From Desulfarculus baarsii DSM 2075 (GTDB taxonomy: Bacteria; Desulfobacterota; Desulfarculia; Desulfarculales; Desulfarculaceae): a stretch of DNA of 64,000 nt. The notes beneath the pieces were generated by a model. That model was not told where the DNA came from, searched no databases, and worked only from the letters and a program-made list of their open reading frames with translations. Below, in pieces: positions 32,041-40,226 of the stretch. The stretch is taken from positions 1,887,501 to 1,951,500 of the forward strand of contig NC_014365.1 of NCBI RefSeq assembly GCF_000143965.1, in the 5' to 3' direction. Positions within the stretch are counted from its first letter, which is position 1; every line of letters starts with the position of its first letter. A program made the translations under genes and the position numbers.

Positions 32041-33369
32041 ATGAGCAAGCACGTTGTGGCCGTGAAAAAATACCAGGCGCCTTTTGATTCTGTGCGCGAA
32101 ACCGTGGAGTTGTGCGACGGTCTGGCCAAGCTGCCCAAGGGCGCCAAGGTGGTCATCAAGCCCAATATCGTCTTCTGGACCACCGCCGTGCCCTTTCCCA
32201 AATGGGGCGTGATCACCACCAGCCGGGTCATCGAGGACATCGTCAAGATGCTCAAGGATCACGGGGCCAGCGAGATCACCATCGTCGAGGGCTCGGTGAC
32301 CATGAACCCCAAGGAGTCGGCGCCCACCTCCGAACACGCCTTCGAGAGCCTGGGCTACAACGAGCTGGGCCGGCGCTACGGCGTCAAGGCCCATTCCATC
32401 TTCGCCCGGCCCTTCGAGAAGGTCGACCTGGGCGATGGCGTGGTGCTCAACTTCAACACCGACATCATCAACTGTGACTTTGTCGTCGACATCCCCGTCA
32501 TGAAGACCCACGCCCAGACCCTGGTCAGCCTGGGCATCAAGAACCTCAAAGGCACCATCGACGTGGTCTCGCGCCGAGCCTGTCACAGCCCCGATCCCCA
32601 AAAAGACCTGCATTTCTGGGTGGCCCGCCTGTCCGACAAGATGCCGCCCCTGCTCAACCTGATCGACGGCCTCTACACCGCCGAGCGCGGTCCGTCCTTT
32701 GATGGCCGCATGCATCGCAGCGACCTGCTGGTGGCCTCCACCGACATCTTCAGCGCCGATAAAGTGGGCAGCACCCTCCTGGGCCACCAGCCGGCCGAGG
32801 TGCCCCACCTGGTCCACTACGCCAAGAACCACGGCCGGCCGCTGGATCTGTCCGACGTGGAGGTGGTGGGCGAAAGCGATCTGAGCGCCCTGGCCAAGCC
32901 CCACGAGGCCGTTTTCCCCTACACCGCCGATGGCTCGCTGCCCCTGCCCATGGCCAAGATGGGCGTCACGGGCCTATCGTACAAAAAATACGACACGACC
33001 ATGTGCACCTATTGCTCGGGCATCAACGGCATCGTGCTTTCCTCGATCGCCATGGCCTGGAAGGGCCAGCCCTGGGACGACGTGGAAGTGCTCACCGGCA
33101 AGACCATGGAGCCCACCCCCGGCAAGAAGCACACCATTTTGCTGGGCAAGTGCATCTACCAGGCCCACAAGGACAACCCCAACATCCAGCACATGGTGGC
33201 CATCAAGAGCTGCCCGCCCAAGCCCGAACAGATCGTCGAGGCCCTGCACAGCGTTGGCGTCAATGTCGATGAAAATATCTTCAAAAACGCCAATAAGATG
33301 CCCGGTTTCTTCATGAATCGCTATAAGGACAAGCCCGAGTTCGAGGAAGCCCACTTCCAGGTGAAATAG
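32041..33369 (+). CDS. DUF362 domain protein, possible Fe-S protein
   Basis: 442 residues. The N-terminal ~260 residues match DUF362: VVIKPNIVF, GASEITIVEGS, FVVDIPVMKTHAQTLVSLGIKNLKG and PLLNLIDGLY. The C-terminal part has four cysteines, two in MCTYCSG and one each in LGKCIY and KSCPPKP, which could bind an Fe-S cluster. DUF362 proteins occur widely in anaerobes and their reaction is unknown. It lies between the kinase and 3-hydroxyacyl-CoA dehydrogenase genes, 51 and 10 bases away, so it should act in the same pathway. Confidence 0.8.
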   Translation: MSKHVVAVKKYQAPFDSVRETVELCDGLAKLPKGAKVVIKPNIVFWTTAVPFPKWGVITTSRVIEDIVKMLKDHGASEITIVEGSVTMNPKESAPTSEHAFESLGYNELGRRYGVKAHSIFARPFEKVDLGDGVVLNFNTDIINCDFVVDIPVMKTHAQTLVSLGIKNLKGTIDVVSRRACHSPDPQKDLHFWVARLSDKMPPLLNLIDGLYTAERGPSFDGRMHRSDLLVASTDIFSADKVGSTLLGHQPAEVPHLVHYAKNHGRPLDLSDVEVVGESDLSALAKPHEAVFPYTADGSLPLPMAKMGVTGLSYKKYDTTMCTYCSGINGIVLSSIAMAWKGQPWDDVEVLTGKTMEPTPGKKHTILLGKCIYQAHKDNPNIQHMVAIKSCPPKPEQIVEALHSVGVNVDENIFKNANKMPGFFMNRYKDKPEFEEAHFQVK

Positions 33370-33379
33370 GCGGCGCACG

Positions 33380-34261
33380 ATGATAAACGACAAAGTCTTC
33401 GTCATCGGCGCGGGCTTCATGGGCGGAGGCATCGCCCAGGTCTGCGCCCAGGCCGGTTGCCAGGTGTGGCTGATGGATCAGAGCTCGGCGGCCCTGCAAA
33501 AGGCCCAGGCCGGCATGGCCGCCTCGCTGGGGCGGCTGCACGCCAAGGGGCTGGTGAGTGACGCGCCCGCGGCCGTCCTGGCCCGTGTGACTGACTGCGA
33601 CGACCTGGCCCCGGCCGCCGAGGCCGACTGGGTCATCGAGGTCGTGCCCGAGAGCGAAAAGCTCAAGCTGGCCATCTTTGCCCAGGTCGACGCCATCGCG
33701 CCGGAGCGGGCCATTCTGGCCAGCAACACCTCGTCGATCCCCATCACCAGGCTGGCCGCGGCCACCAAGCGGCCACAGCGTTTCGTGGGCCTGCACTTTT
33801 TTGGCCCGGTGCCGCTGATGAAGCTGGTGGAGGTGGTGCGCGGCGCGCAAACCAGCGAGCAGACCATGGAGGCGGCCACGGCTTTTTGCCGGGCCCTGGG
33901 CCAGACGCCGGTGCGCGTGCGCCAGGACATCCCGGGCTTTGTGATGAACCGCATCTTCGCGGCGGCCTTTGCCGAGGCCCTCAAGCTGGTCGACGATGGC
34001 GTGGTCACGCCATGGGAGGCCGACATCGGCATGCGGCTGGGTTATGGCTGGAGCGCCGGTCCTTTTGAGATCGCCGACAACGCCGGCCTGGACGTGCATC
34101 TGCTGGTCAGCGAGTTTTTCAAATCGGTGGGCGAGGAGCGCATCAAGGAGCACTCGGACCTGGTGCGGCGCATGGTGGCCCAAGGCAAGCTGGGCCGCAA
34201 GAGCGGCGAGGGTTTTTATCGATACGACGCCGCCGGCAAGCGCCTGATTCCCCAAGACTGA
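33380..34261 (+). CDS. 3-hydroxyacyl-CoA dehydrogenase, NAD-dependent
   Basis: 293 residues. Rossmann start FVIGAGFMGGGIAQVCAQAG, active-site region ASNTSSIPITRLA and HFFGPVPLMKLVEVV (catalytic His in HFF), and C-terminal dimer domain ending GKLGRKSGEGFYRYD. This is the stand-alone HbdA/PaaH-type enzyme that oxidises 3-hydroxyacyl-CoA to 3-ketoacyl-CoA. It is the last gene of the operon beginning at 28192 and would take the product of the kinase-dehydrogenase pair. No thiolase follows in the window. Confidence 0.93.
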   Translation: MINDKVFVIGAGFMGGGIAQVCAQAGCQVWLMDQSSAALQKAQAGMAASLGRLHAKGLVSDAPAAVLARVTDCDDLAPAAEADWVIEVVPESEKLKLAIFAQVDAIAPERAILASNTSSIPITRLAAATKRPQRFVGLHFFGPVPLMKLVEVVRGAQTSEQTMEAATAFCRALGQTPVRVRQDIPGFVMNRIFAAAFAEALKLVDDGVVTPWEADIGMRLGYGWSAGPFEIADNAGLDVHLLVSEFFKSVGEERIKEHSDLVRRMVAQGKLGRKSGEGFYRYDAAGKRLIPQD

Positions 34262-34302
34262 CGCTCAAGCAAAACACGCCCCCGCCGGCCCATGCGGAGA
34301 GT

Positions 34303-34499
34303 GCTGCACGGGGCATCCTGCCCCGTGCAGCATCGGCTTGGCAAAAGCGCGGTTTTGCCAAGCCTCACAAATCGCTCGCCTAATCAGGCTCGCGATTTGG
34401 CGCGCCGTCCATGGCGCGCTTCGGCTGCTGCACGGTAGAATTCATGTTTCACAGGTTATTATCTGTTTTTACAACATTTGTTATGTTTCACCGTGCAGC
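34303..34499 (+). repeat. MITE-like hairpin-rich element, copy C
   Basis: 197 bp with ends GCTGCACGG and CCGTGCAGC, same orientation as copy B. Its outer hairpin is a perfect 12-bp stem (GCTGCACGGGGC with GCCCCGTGCAGC). It lies between the convergent acyl-CoA operon and liv operon. Confidence 0.87.
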
Positions 34500-34542
34500 G
34501 GCCTCATGCGAAGCCGGTGGGGTTTGTTTTTTGCCTGGCATG

Positions 34543-34567
34543 AAAAAACCCCGGCGCGGGGCCGGGG
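34543..34567 (-). terminator. Terminator of the liv operon
   Basis: Stem CCCCGGC (34549-34555) with GCCGGGG (34561-34567). On the minus strand it is followed by TTTTTT (34543-34548), 22 bases beyond the livF stop. Confidence 0.85.
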
Positions 34568-34588
34568 TGGTGGGGCTTGGCGAGAGTT

Positions 34589-35356
34589 TCAGCGCCAGTG
34601 TTTTTTGCGCTTGTAGCGCTGGAAGCCCTTGACCGAGACCTCGCTTTTGACGCCCAGGTAAAACTCCTGCACGTCCTTGTCGGCCATCAGCGCCTCGGGC
34701 GTGCCGTCGAGCACGAAGCGCCCGTTTTCCATGACATAGCCCCGGTGACAAACAGAAAGGGCCATGTTGGCGTTTTGCTCGACCAAGAGGATGGTCGTGC
34801 CGGCCTCTTGGTTGATCTGCTTGATGGTGGCGAAGATTTCCTTGGTCAGCAGCGGGCTCAGGCCCAGGGACGGCTCGTCGAGGAACAGGATGCGCGGGTG
34901 CATCATCAGCGCCCGGGCGATGGCCACCATCTGTTGCTCGCCGCCCGAGAGCGTGCCGGCAAGCTGCTTGATGCGCTCCTTGAGCCGGGGAAAGAGCGTG
35001 AATATCCACTCGATGTCTTTTTTGGCCTCGGCGCTGGAGCGGGTGTAGGCGCCCATCTGCAGGTTTTCCAGGACGGTCAGCTCGTTGAACACCTCGCGGC
35101 CTTCGGGCACGAAGGCCAGGCCCATGCGCACGATGTCCTCGGTGTCTTTTCTGTCGATGCGCTTGCCGTCGAGCTCGATGGTGCCCTTGTCGGGCTGATC
35201 GTCGAGCATGCCCATGATCGTCTTGATCAGGGTGGATTTGCCCGCGCCGTTGGAGCCCAGGATGGCCGTGATCTTGTGCTCTTCCAGTTGCAGCGAAACG
35301 CCGCGCAGGGCCATGATCAGGCCATAGAGGGTTTCGATGTTCTTGACCTCAAGCAT
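34589..35356 (-). CDS. livF: Branched-chain amino acid-type ABC transporter ATPase LivF
   Basis: 255 residues from ATG 35356 (MLEVKNIETLYG), overlapping livG by eight bases; the longer frame to 35446 is rejected. Walker A LGSNGAGKST, Q-loop FVPEGREVF (LivF-specific PEGR), signature LSGGEQQMVAIARAL, Walker B ILFLDEPSLGLSP. It would power uptake of branched-chain amino acids, short acids or aromatic compounds. In this context, beside an acyl-CoA operon, an organic acid is a reasonable guess. Confidence 0.93.
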   Translation of the reverse strand: MLEVKNIETLYGLIMALRGVSLQLEEHKITAILGSNGAGKSTLIKTIMGMLDDQPDKGTIELDGKRIDRKDTEDIVRMGLAFVPEGREVFNELTVLENLQMGAYTRSSAEAKKDIEWIFTLFPRLKERIKQLAGTLSGGEQQMVAIARALMMHPRILFLDEPSLGLSPLLTKEIFATIKQINQEAGTTILLVEQNANMALSVCHRGYVMENGRFVLDGTPEALMADKDVQEFYLGVKSEVSVKGFQRYKRKKHWR

Positions 35357-36152
35357 GTTGCCCTCCCGCCTGGGCGGCAGCCTGTTCGTCGCCGATGTAA
35401 GCCGCCAACACATCTGGATTTTTCTGCACTTCATCGGGCGCGCCATAGGCGATGGGCTTGCCGTAGTTGAGCACCATGACCTTGTCGCTGATCTCCATGA
35501 CCACGCGCATGTCGTGCTCGATGATCAAGAGGGTCACGCCGAACTGGTCCTTGATGTCCTGGAGCCAGAACAGCAGGTCTTGTTTCTCCTCCAGGTTCAT
35601 GCCGGCCACGGGCTCGTCCAGCAGCAGCAACTCCGGCTCGGTGGCCAGGGCCCGGCCCAGCTCGACGACCTTTTGCGTGCCATAGGGCAGCCCGCCCACG
35701 AAACGGTTGCGGGCCGATTGCAGGTCGAGGAAATCGATGATCCGTTCGACGCGCGCGCGGTGGTCGATCTCCAGGCGGCAGGCTTTGGAGCCGCGGCGCC
35801 ACCAGGTGCAGCTGGCCCATAGGCCGGTTTTCATGTGCATGTGGCGGCCCAGCATCAAGTTTTCCAGGGTGGTCATGTTGTTGAACAACTCGATGTTCTG
35901 GAAGGTGCGGCCCACGCCCAGATTGGCGATTTGGTGAGGCTTTTTGTCGGTGAGCCGCTGGCCTTTGAAGACGACCTCGCCGCTGCTGGGCTTGTAGAGG
36001 CCGGAGATGCAGTTGAACAGGGTGGTCTTGCCCGCGCCGTTGGGGCCGATGACCGCGGTGGTCGAACCCTTTTCGACGCTGAGCGAGACGTTGTCCAAGG
36101 CGGTCAGACCGCCGAAAACCATTGACAGGTTTTTGATTTCGAATATCGGCAT
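35349..36152 (-). CDS. livG: Branched-chain amino acid-type ABC transporter ATPase LivG
   Basis: 267 residues. Walker A IGPNGAGKTTLFNCISG, the LivG-type FQNIELFNNMT loop, a family insertion (GLWASCTWWRRGSKACRLE), a degenerate signature LPYGTQKVVELGRAL in the place of LSGGQ, Walker B LLLLDEPVAGMN and VTLLIIEHDMRVVM. It pairs with LivF at the cytoplasmic face of LivHM. It lies downstream of a 52-codon ORF and 310 bases from livH, with no second promoter evident. Confidence 0.93.
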   Translation of the reverse strand: MPIFEIKNLSMVFGGLTALDNVSLSVEKGSTTAVIGPNGAGKTTLFNCISGLYKPSSGEVVFKGQRLTDKKPHQIANLGVGRTFQNIELFNNMTTLENLMLGRHMHMKTGLWASCTWWRRGSKACRLEIDHRARVERIIDFLDLQSARNRFVGGLPYGTQKVVELGRALATEPELLLLDEPVAGMNLEEKQDLLFWLQDIKDQFGVTLLIIEHDMRVVMEISDKVMVLNYGKPIAYGAPDEVQKNPDVLAAYIGDEQAAAQAGGQHA

Positions 36153-36252
36153 GGGGCCTCGTCGTGGGTTTGGGCGGCCGGAGCCGGGCCTGCCCTGTTG
36201 CCGTTTTATTCACGTCCGCCGGCCACGGGGGCGCTGACGGGCGAGAAGGATC

Positions 36253-36411
36253 TCATTCTCTGGGCGCGGTCGGCTTTGACCTGGCGGCCGCCGAGCCTTT
36301 GCGGCAATCGGCTTTGGCCCCGGGCGACAAGGCCCGGTCCACCGCCCAAGTAAGGGCGATCAAACCCAGGGAAACCAGCGGCAGGAGCGCTTGCGTCAAA
36401 GCGTATTTCAT
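36253..36411 (-). CDS. Small single-helix membrane protein in the liv operon
   Basis: 52 codons from ATG 36411 with GGGAGG eight bases upstream, too short for many gene finders. The sequence starts MKYALTQALLPLVSLGLIAL, a probable membrane helix or signal anchor, and ends with a basic, Ala/Ser-rich tail (DCRKGSAAARSK). It lies between livH and livG on the same strand. Its good ribosome site and hydrophobic start argue for a real gene. It could tune the transporter, but no family is recognised. Confidence 0.5.
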   Translation of the reverse strand: MKYALTQALLPLVSLGLIALTWAVDRALSPGAKADCRKGSAAARSKPTAPRE

Positions 36412-36463
36412 TAAATGCCTCCCGTGATCGCCGTGGCGTTCAGGCCGCCCGGACTGATTACGA

Positions 36464-37339
36464 TCAAACCTTGCGCACGTAATGCTTGGCGAACAAGCCG
36501 CTGGGCTTGACGCAGAGGATCAAGACGATCACGCCAAAGGCGACCACGCTTTTGAACTCGACCGAGACATAGCCGCCAAAGAGGTTTTCCAGCACGCCCA
36601 GGATGAATCCGCCGACCACCGGGCCGACCAAGGAGGTCATGCCGCCCAGCACCGCCGCCGAGAAGCCCTTGAGCTGGGGCGTCCACATCAGGTTGGGGTC
36701 CAGGGTGTCGGTGGAGGCGATCAGGAAGGCCGCCGCCGCGCCGATCACCGAACTGATGCCCCAGGTCATCATCAGGATGCGGTTGACCCGGATGCCCATC
36801 AAGCGCGCCACCGGGGCGTTCTGCTGGGTGGCCTTCATGGCCACGCCGGCCTTGGTGTAGCGAAAGAACAGAAACAGCGCCAGCATCAAGACGATGGCCA
36901 CGACCATGGTCACCAGGTTCAAGTCGCTGATCACCACGCCGCCGCCCAGGTCGTGGACGTCGAAGTCGCTGACCGGGAAGGGGAAGTCCTTCTGGTCGGC
37001 GCCCCATTTCCACGAGGCCAGGCCGTAGATGATCATCTGCAGGCCCAGGGTGATGATGACCATGCCCAGGACATTGGGGTTTTTGGCCCGCCGCAGGAAG
37101 GCGTACTCCATGAACGCGCCCAGCAAAAAGGCGAAGACGATGGCCGCCGAAAAGGAGATGAAAAAGCCATAGCCCATGTTTTCGAGCAGGGAATAGGAGA
37201 CAAAGGCGCTGAGCATGGCCATGTCGCCTTGGGCGAAGTTGAGCACCTCGCTGGTTTTGTAGATTATGACCATGGCCAAGGCCATGAGCGCGTAGGTTGC
37301 GCCGATGGCGATTCCACTGACTAGGAGCTGGCCGAGCAT
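36464..37339 (-). CDS. livH: Branched-chain amino acid-type ABC permease LivH
   Basis: 291 residues from ATG 37339, with GGAGGAAAT upstream. About eight hydrophobic segments; LivH hallmarks are YALMALAMVIIYKTSEVLNFAQGDMAML near the start and GFSAAVLGGMTSLVGPVVGGFILGVLENL toward the end. It forms the inner-membrane channel with LivM. The start is 36 bases after the livM stop. Confidence 0.93.
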   Translation of the reverse strand: MLGQLLVSGIAIGATYALMALAMVIIYKTSEVLNFAQGDMAMLSAFVSYSLLENMGYGFFISFSAAIVFAFLLGAFMEYAFLRRAKNPNVLGMVIITLGLQMIIYGLASWKWGADQKDFPFPVSDFDVHDLGGGVVISDLNLVTMVVAIVLMLALFLFFRYTKAGVAMKATQQNAPVARLMGIRVNRILMMTWGISSVIGAAAAFLIASTDTLDPNLMWTPQLKGFSAAVLGGMTSLVGPVVGGFILGVLENLFGGYVSVEFKSVVAFGVIVLILCVKPSGLFAKHYVRKV

Positions 37340-37375
37340 ATTTCCTCCACTGTCCAAACAGGTTGCGTGCGTTGG

Positions 37376-38425
37376 TTAAAACGGCCAGGTGCGCCAGTAG
37401 ATTTTGGTTCTGATCCAGAAACCGTAAAGCCCCAGCGGCTCGAAGATGACGATCAGCACCATGATCAGGCCGAAGATCACGAACTGCACGTTGGGCAGGC
37501 CGTTGATGGACAAAAATTGCTGGCTCAGCTCCATCAGGGCGTGGCCGATGACCGGCAGCTCGCTGATCTGGGCCAACTCCTGCCCCAGATAGGTGATGAG
37601 AACCGCGCCCATCACCGAACCAAGGATCGAGCCCAGGCCGCCGACGACGACCATGGACAAAAACAGCACCGAGGTCATCAGGTTGAAGGTGTGGGGGTTG
37701 ATGAAGCCCAACACGAAGGCCATCAGGCCGCCGGCGATGCCGGTGAAGAAGGCGCTGACGGCGAAGGCCAGGGTTTTGTAGTAGGTGATGTTGACGCCGA
37801 TGCACTCGGCGGCGATCTCGCTGTCGCGGATGGCCACGAAGGCCCGGCCGACCCTGGTCTTGATCAGGTTGCGCATGGCCAGGGCCATGATCACGGCGAT
37901 GGGCATGATCACGGCGTAGCGCGCGGCGTCGGATGTGGCCGTCCAACCGAATATCTCCAACGGCGGGGCCTGGATGCCCATGTGCCCGCCAAAGTATTCG
38001 ATGCGGCCCAGGATCTGGGTGATGGTCAGGCCAAAGCCCAGGGTGGCGATGGCCAGATAGGGCCCTTCCAGCCTGAGGGCCGGCAGGCCCAGCAAAAAGC
38101 CGAACAACGCCGACAGCAGGCCGGCCAGGGGCAGGGCCACCACAAAGGGCAGGCCCAGCTTGATCATCATCACCAGCGTGCCGTAGGCGCCAATGGCGAA
38201 AAAGCCGGCGTGGCCCAGACTGATCTGGCCGGTGTAGCCCACCAGCAGATTCAGGCCCAGGGCTACGATGACGTTGATGGCCATCTGGTTGACCGTATAG
38301 ATTTGATACGAATCGCCGAACAATGGAAACACGCCCAGGGCCACGATGAGGGCAATGAACCAAAACCATTGCGCGCCGCTGTCCAAAAGGCGTAAATCCT
38401 CGTAGTAGTCACGTTTCATTTCCAT
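37376..38425 (-). CDS. livM: Branched-chain amino acid-type ABC permease LivM
   Basis: 349 residues with eight or more membrane helices. LivM hallmarks: ALGLNLLVGYTGQISLGHAGFFAIGAY, AIATLGFGLTITQI, VGRAFVAIRDSEIAAECIGVN and SMVVVGGLGSILGSVMGAVLI. It is the first gene of the livMHGF operon. No livK-type binding protein is in the window, so the partner must be encoded elsewhere. Confidence 0.93.
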   Translation of the reverse strand: MEMKRDYYEDLRLLDSGAQWFWFIALIVALGVFPLFGDSYQIYTVNQMAINVIVALGLNLLVGYTGQISLGHAGFFAIGAYGTLVMMIKLGLPFVVALPLAGLLSALFGFLLGLPALRLEGPYLAIATLGFGLTITQILGRIEYFGGHMGIQAPPLEIFGWTATSDAARYAVIMPIAVIMALAMRNLIKTRVGRAFVAIRDSEIAAECIGVNITYYKTLAFAVSAFFTGIAGGLMAFVLGFINPHTFNLMTSVLFLSMVVVGGLGSILGSVMGAVLITYLGQELAQISELPVIGHALMELSQQFLSINGLPNVQFVIFGLIMVLIVIFEPLGLYGFWIRTKIYWRTWPF

Positions 38426-38988
38426 AGGCGCGTTTCCTCCACCAGTTGCATTTTCACTGGCTACAAACCGTTTTGGTTGACTCCGCGGGGCGGTTGTTGG
38501 CCCAAACTCTCCCGCGGCTTGCTGTCGATGACTTTGTCGGGGGGGCTAGGCGACGAGTCCCGCCACCACTGCCGCGTACGCCGCGGCCAGGGGTGAATGC
38601 ATGGCTCGATGGCCACCCGGCATGCACTGCCTGCTCCAGCCTGTCGCCGGGAAGGTCCAGCACTGGTCCTGTTTGAACGCAAACGGCCAAAAACACGGTC
38701 GGTTGATCCTCTCTAGATGCATTGAACAGGCGCCATGGCGCTGTTTGGCCTATGCCCCGCGGCGGTGGCGCGCCGCGATTAAGAGCATGCTAGCCTACCG
38801 CATCTTTGATATTCAACCGAAAATTCCGTATGGGCTGCTTTGTTTGGCTAAAAAGTGCGGCAAGGAGGCATATTGTGCTAAAAATTACTAGCGAGGCTTT
38901 ATGACGGCGGGTTTTTTTGAGTGCGCTATTTGGAACAAAGTTTAACTAAAACCATTTGACGGCGTCAACCCCATAGCGAGCGACCCGG
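38426..38988. other. Intergenic region without a convincing gene
   Basis: Between livM and the PEP-CTERM gene I see no gene with coding character. Open frames at 38454-38696 and 38601-38891 are Arg/Ser-rich, lack ribosome sites and match nothing. A 13-bp inverted repeat TTGACG-G-CGTCAA lies at 38956-38968. Confidence 0.5.
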
Positions 38989-39009
38989 AATTGTGAAAAA
39001 ATCACAATT
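38989..39009 (+). promoter_or_regulatory. CRP/FNR-like inverted repeat upstream of the PEP-CTERM gene
   Basis: AATTGTGA, five A, TCACAATT: perfect 8-bp arms. TGTGA/TCACA half sites are those of CRP-family regulators, although the spacer is 5 instead of 6. It lies 129 bases before the gene at 39138. A possible promoter (TTGCAA about 39023, TATCTT about 39047) follows. Confidence 0.45.
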
Positions 39010-39137
39010 GTGCAAAAACCGCTTGCAATTATTCCCAGGCGATGACTATCTTTAGGGTAATCAGGAGAGTAAAAGGCTTCTCTTGAGCAACATGGCGTTT
39101 TCGTTGAATAAACAATCTAGGACTTTGGGTAGTTGCC

Positions 39138-39845
39138 ATGAGAAAGACAGCCCTAATCATAATCGCCGTCATGGCGGCGCTCACGATGGCCTCTTCGGCC
39201 CTGGCCTCGACTATCGAAATCAGCTATGAGCTTGGCTACACCGCCAAGGTCAAGGTGCGTAACAACGTCAACCAGGGCTGGAAGGACAAGGAAGCCTACA
39301 CCGCCGAGTTCGACGTGACCATGAACGGCCAATCGGGCTACACCGGCTATTGCGTCGATATCTTCCAAAACGCCTCCAGCGGCGTTTTCACCGATATCGC
39401 CCAGTCCGACTTCGGCCTGGAATACAAGCGCGCCGCCTATCTGATGGACCAATACGCCATGGGCCTCAACGACGACGAGCCCGTGGATGGCTATTCGCGC
39501 AAGGCCACCATCACCGCCCTGTCGGCGGCGATCTGGGAGGTAACCCACACTGGCATGCACGTGGGCCGGCCCGACCGGTTCGACCAGTTCACCTTCTGGT
39601 ACTCCAACACCGACACCTGGAACGTAAACCTGCTCTACGCGTCCATGATCAACGACGTCATGACCCAGGATCTGAGCAACTACGTCTTCCAGAACACCTA
39701 CACCGTGGTGACCAACGATCAGTTGCAGAACCTGATCGTGGCCACGGCCAACCAGAGCAGCAACACCCCCGAGCCGGCCAGCCTGGTGCTGCTGGGCTCG
39801 GCCCTGGGCCTGGGCGGCTTGGCCCTGCGCCGTCGCCGGAGCTGA
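39138..39845 (+). CDS. PEP-CTERM exported protein
   Basis: 235 residues. Signal peptide MRKTALIIIAVMAALTMASSALA, then a mature domain of ~185 residues with a thioester-type look (GYTGYCVDIFQ, AAIWEVTHTG), and a C-terminal sorting signal TPEPASLVLLGSA followed by a hydrophobic helix and LRRRRS. PEP-CTERM proteins are handled by exosortase/archaeosortase-like EpsH and end at the cell surface or in the biofilm matrix. The GYCVD and AIWEVTH segments occur in several surface PEP-CTERM proteins that carry an internal Cys-Gln link; a matching Gln is not assigned here. The gene stands alone with a strong terminator. Confidence 0.88.
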   Translation: MRKTALIIIAVMAALTMASSALASTIEISYELGYTAKVKVRNNVNQGWKDKEAYTAEFDVTMNGQSGYTGYCVDIFQNASSGVFTDIAQSDFGLEYKRAAYLMDQYAMGLNDDEPVDGYSRKATITALSAAIWEVTHTGMHVGRPDRFDQFTFWYSNTDTWNVNLLYASMINDVMTQDLSNYVFQNTYTVVTNDQLQNLIVATANQSSNTPEPASLVLLGSALGLGGLALRRRRS

Positions 39846-39867
39846 TCTGGCCCTCGCTTGAACGCCG

Positions 39868-39902
39868 CGCCCCGGCGGATCACTCCGTCGGGGCGTTTTT
39901 TT
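39868..39902 (+). terminator. Terminator of the PEP-CTERM gene
   Basis: CGCCCCGGCGG (39868-39878) pairs with CCGTCGGGGCG (39885-39895), one bulge, followed by TTTTTTT (39896-39902). Confidence 0.85.
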
Positions 39903-39924
39903 GCGCCGTGGCCATGGCGCGAGC

Positions 39925-39961
39925 ACAAAAAACGCGGCCCGTTTCCGAGCCGCGTCGTTTT
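39925..39961 (-). terminator. Original tRNA-Leu terminator, now separated from its tRNA
   Basis: ACGCGGC (39932-39938) pairs with GCCGCGT (39949-39955). On the minus strand it is followed by TTTTTTG. Read from attL (39967), this is what would follow the tRNA-Leu 3' end before the 11.5-kb element entered, so it is the likely native terminator of the tRNA at 51451-51537. It may also act on the plus strand (TCGTTTT). Confidence 0.65.
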
Positions 39962-39966
39962 GCTTG

Positions 39967-39983
39967 TGGTGCCGAAGGGGAGA
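39967..39983 (+). other. attL core
   Basis: TGGTGCCGAAGGGGAGA, identical to the 3' end of tRNA-Leu (minus strand) at 51451-51467. On the left it remains as a fragment of the tRNA 3' end, with the presumed old tRNA terminator just outside. Confidence 0.85.
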
Positions 39984-40050
39984 GCCGTAAAGATGTAGTG
40001 AAACCAATAACTTATCGTGCGTGAAACAGTGGTTTTTGACCATCAAAACA

Positions 40051-40067
40051 CACCCCCCGCGCACCCT
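40051..40067 (+). repeat. Left copy of a 17-bp subterminal direct repeat, possible integrase arm site
   Basis: CACCCCCCGCGCACCCT occurs here and at 51383-51399. The copies lie 68 bp inside attL and 52 bp inside attR, in the same orientation, so the excised circle would carry one on each side of the core, as integrase arm sites do. Confidence 0.6.
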
Positions 40068-40162
40068 GGAGCACACACTTTCACCAATTTGCACAGCACG
40101 CGAGTATAGCCAAACCGCCCCGCCCACGGGGGCGGTTTTTTTCAAAAAGTGCCCACGGCGGC

Positions 40163-40213
40163 TTGACAAGTATGGGTTACATGTGTATTCTATGGGCAGG
40201 TTACACGTGTAAC
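40163..40213 (+). promoter_or_regulatory. Promoter with two operator copies before the satellite regulator gene
   Basis: TTGACA (40163-40168), 17 bases, TATTCT (40186-40191). GTTACATGTGTA overlaps the -10, and the perfect palindrome GTTACACGTGTAAC lies at 40200-40213 near the start of transcription. Two similar sites over one promoter suggest cooperative repression, perhaps by the HTH protein encoded next. Confidence 0.72.
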
Positions 40214-40226
40214 GGCGAGGCAAGGC

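Noticed and set aside
36411-38369. Large open frame (652 codons) on the minus strand over livH and livM
   Set aside because: It is a shadow frame in high-GC DNA: Arg/Gly/Pro/His-rich with no domain. LivH and LivM explain the region.
38454-38891. Small ORFs between livM and the PEP-CTERM gene
   Set aside because: No ribosome sites, odd composition, and they overlap one another on opposite strands.
39010-39030. Sigma-54 promoter before the PEP-CTERM gene
   Set aside because: A TTGCAA is present, but the GG needed ten bases upstream of the GC is missing.
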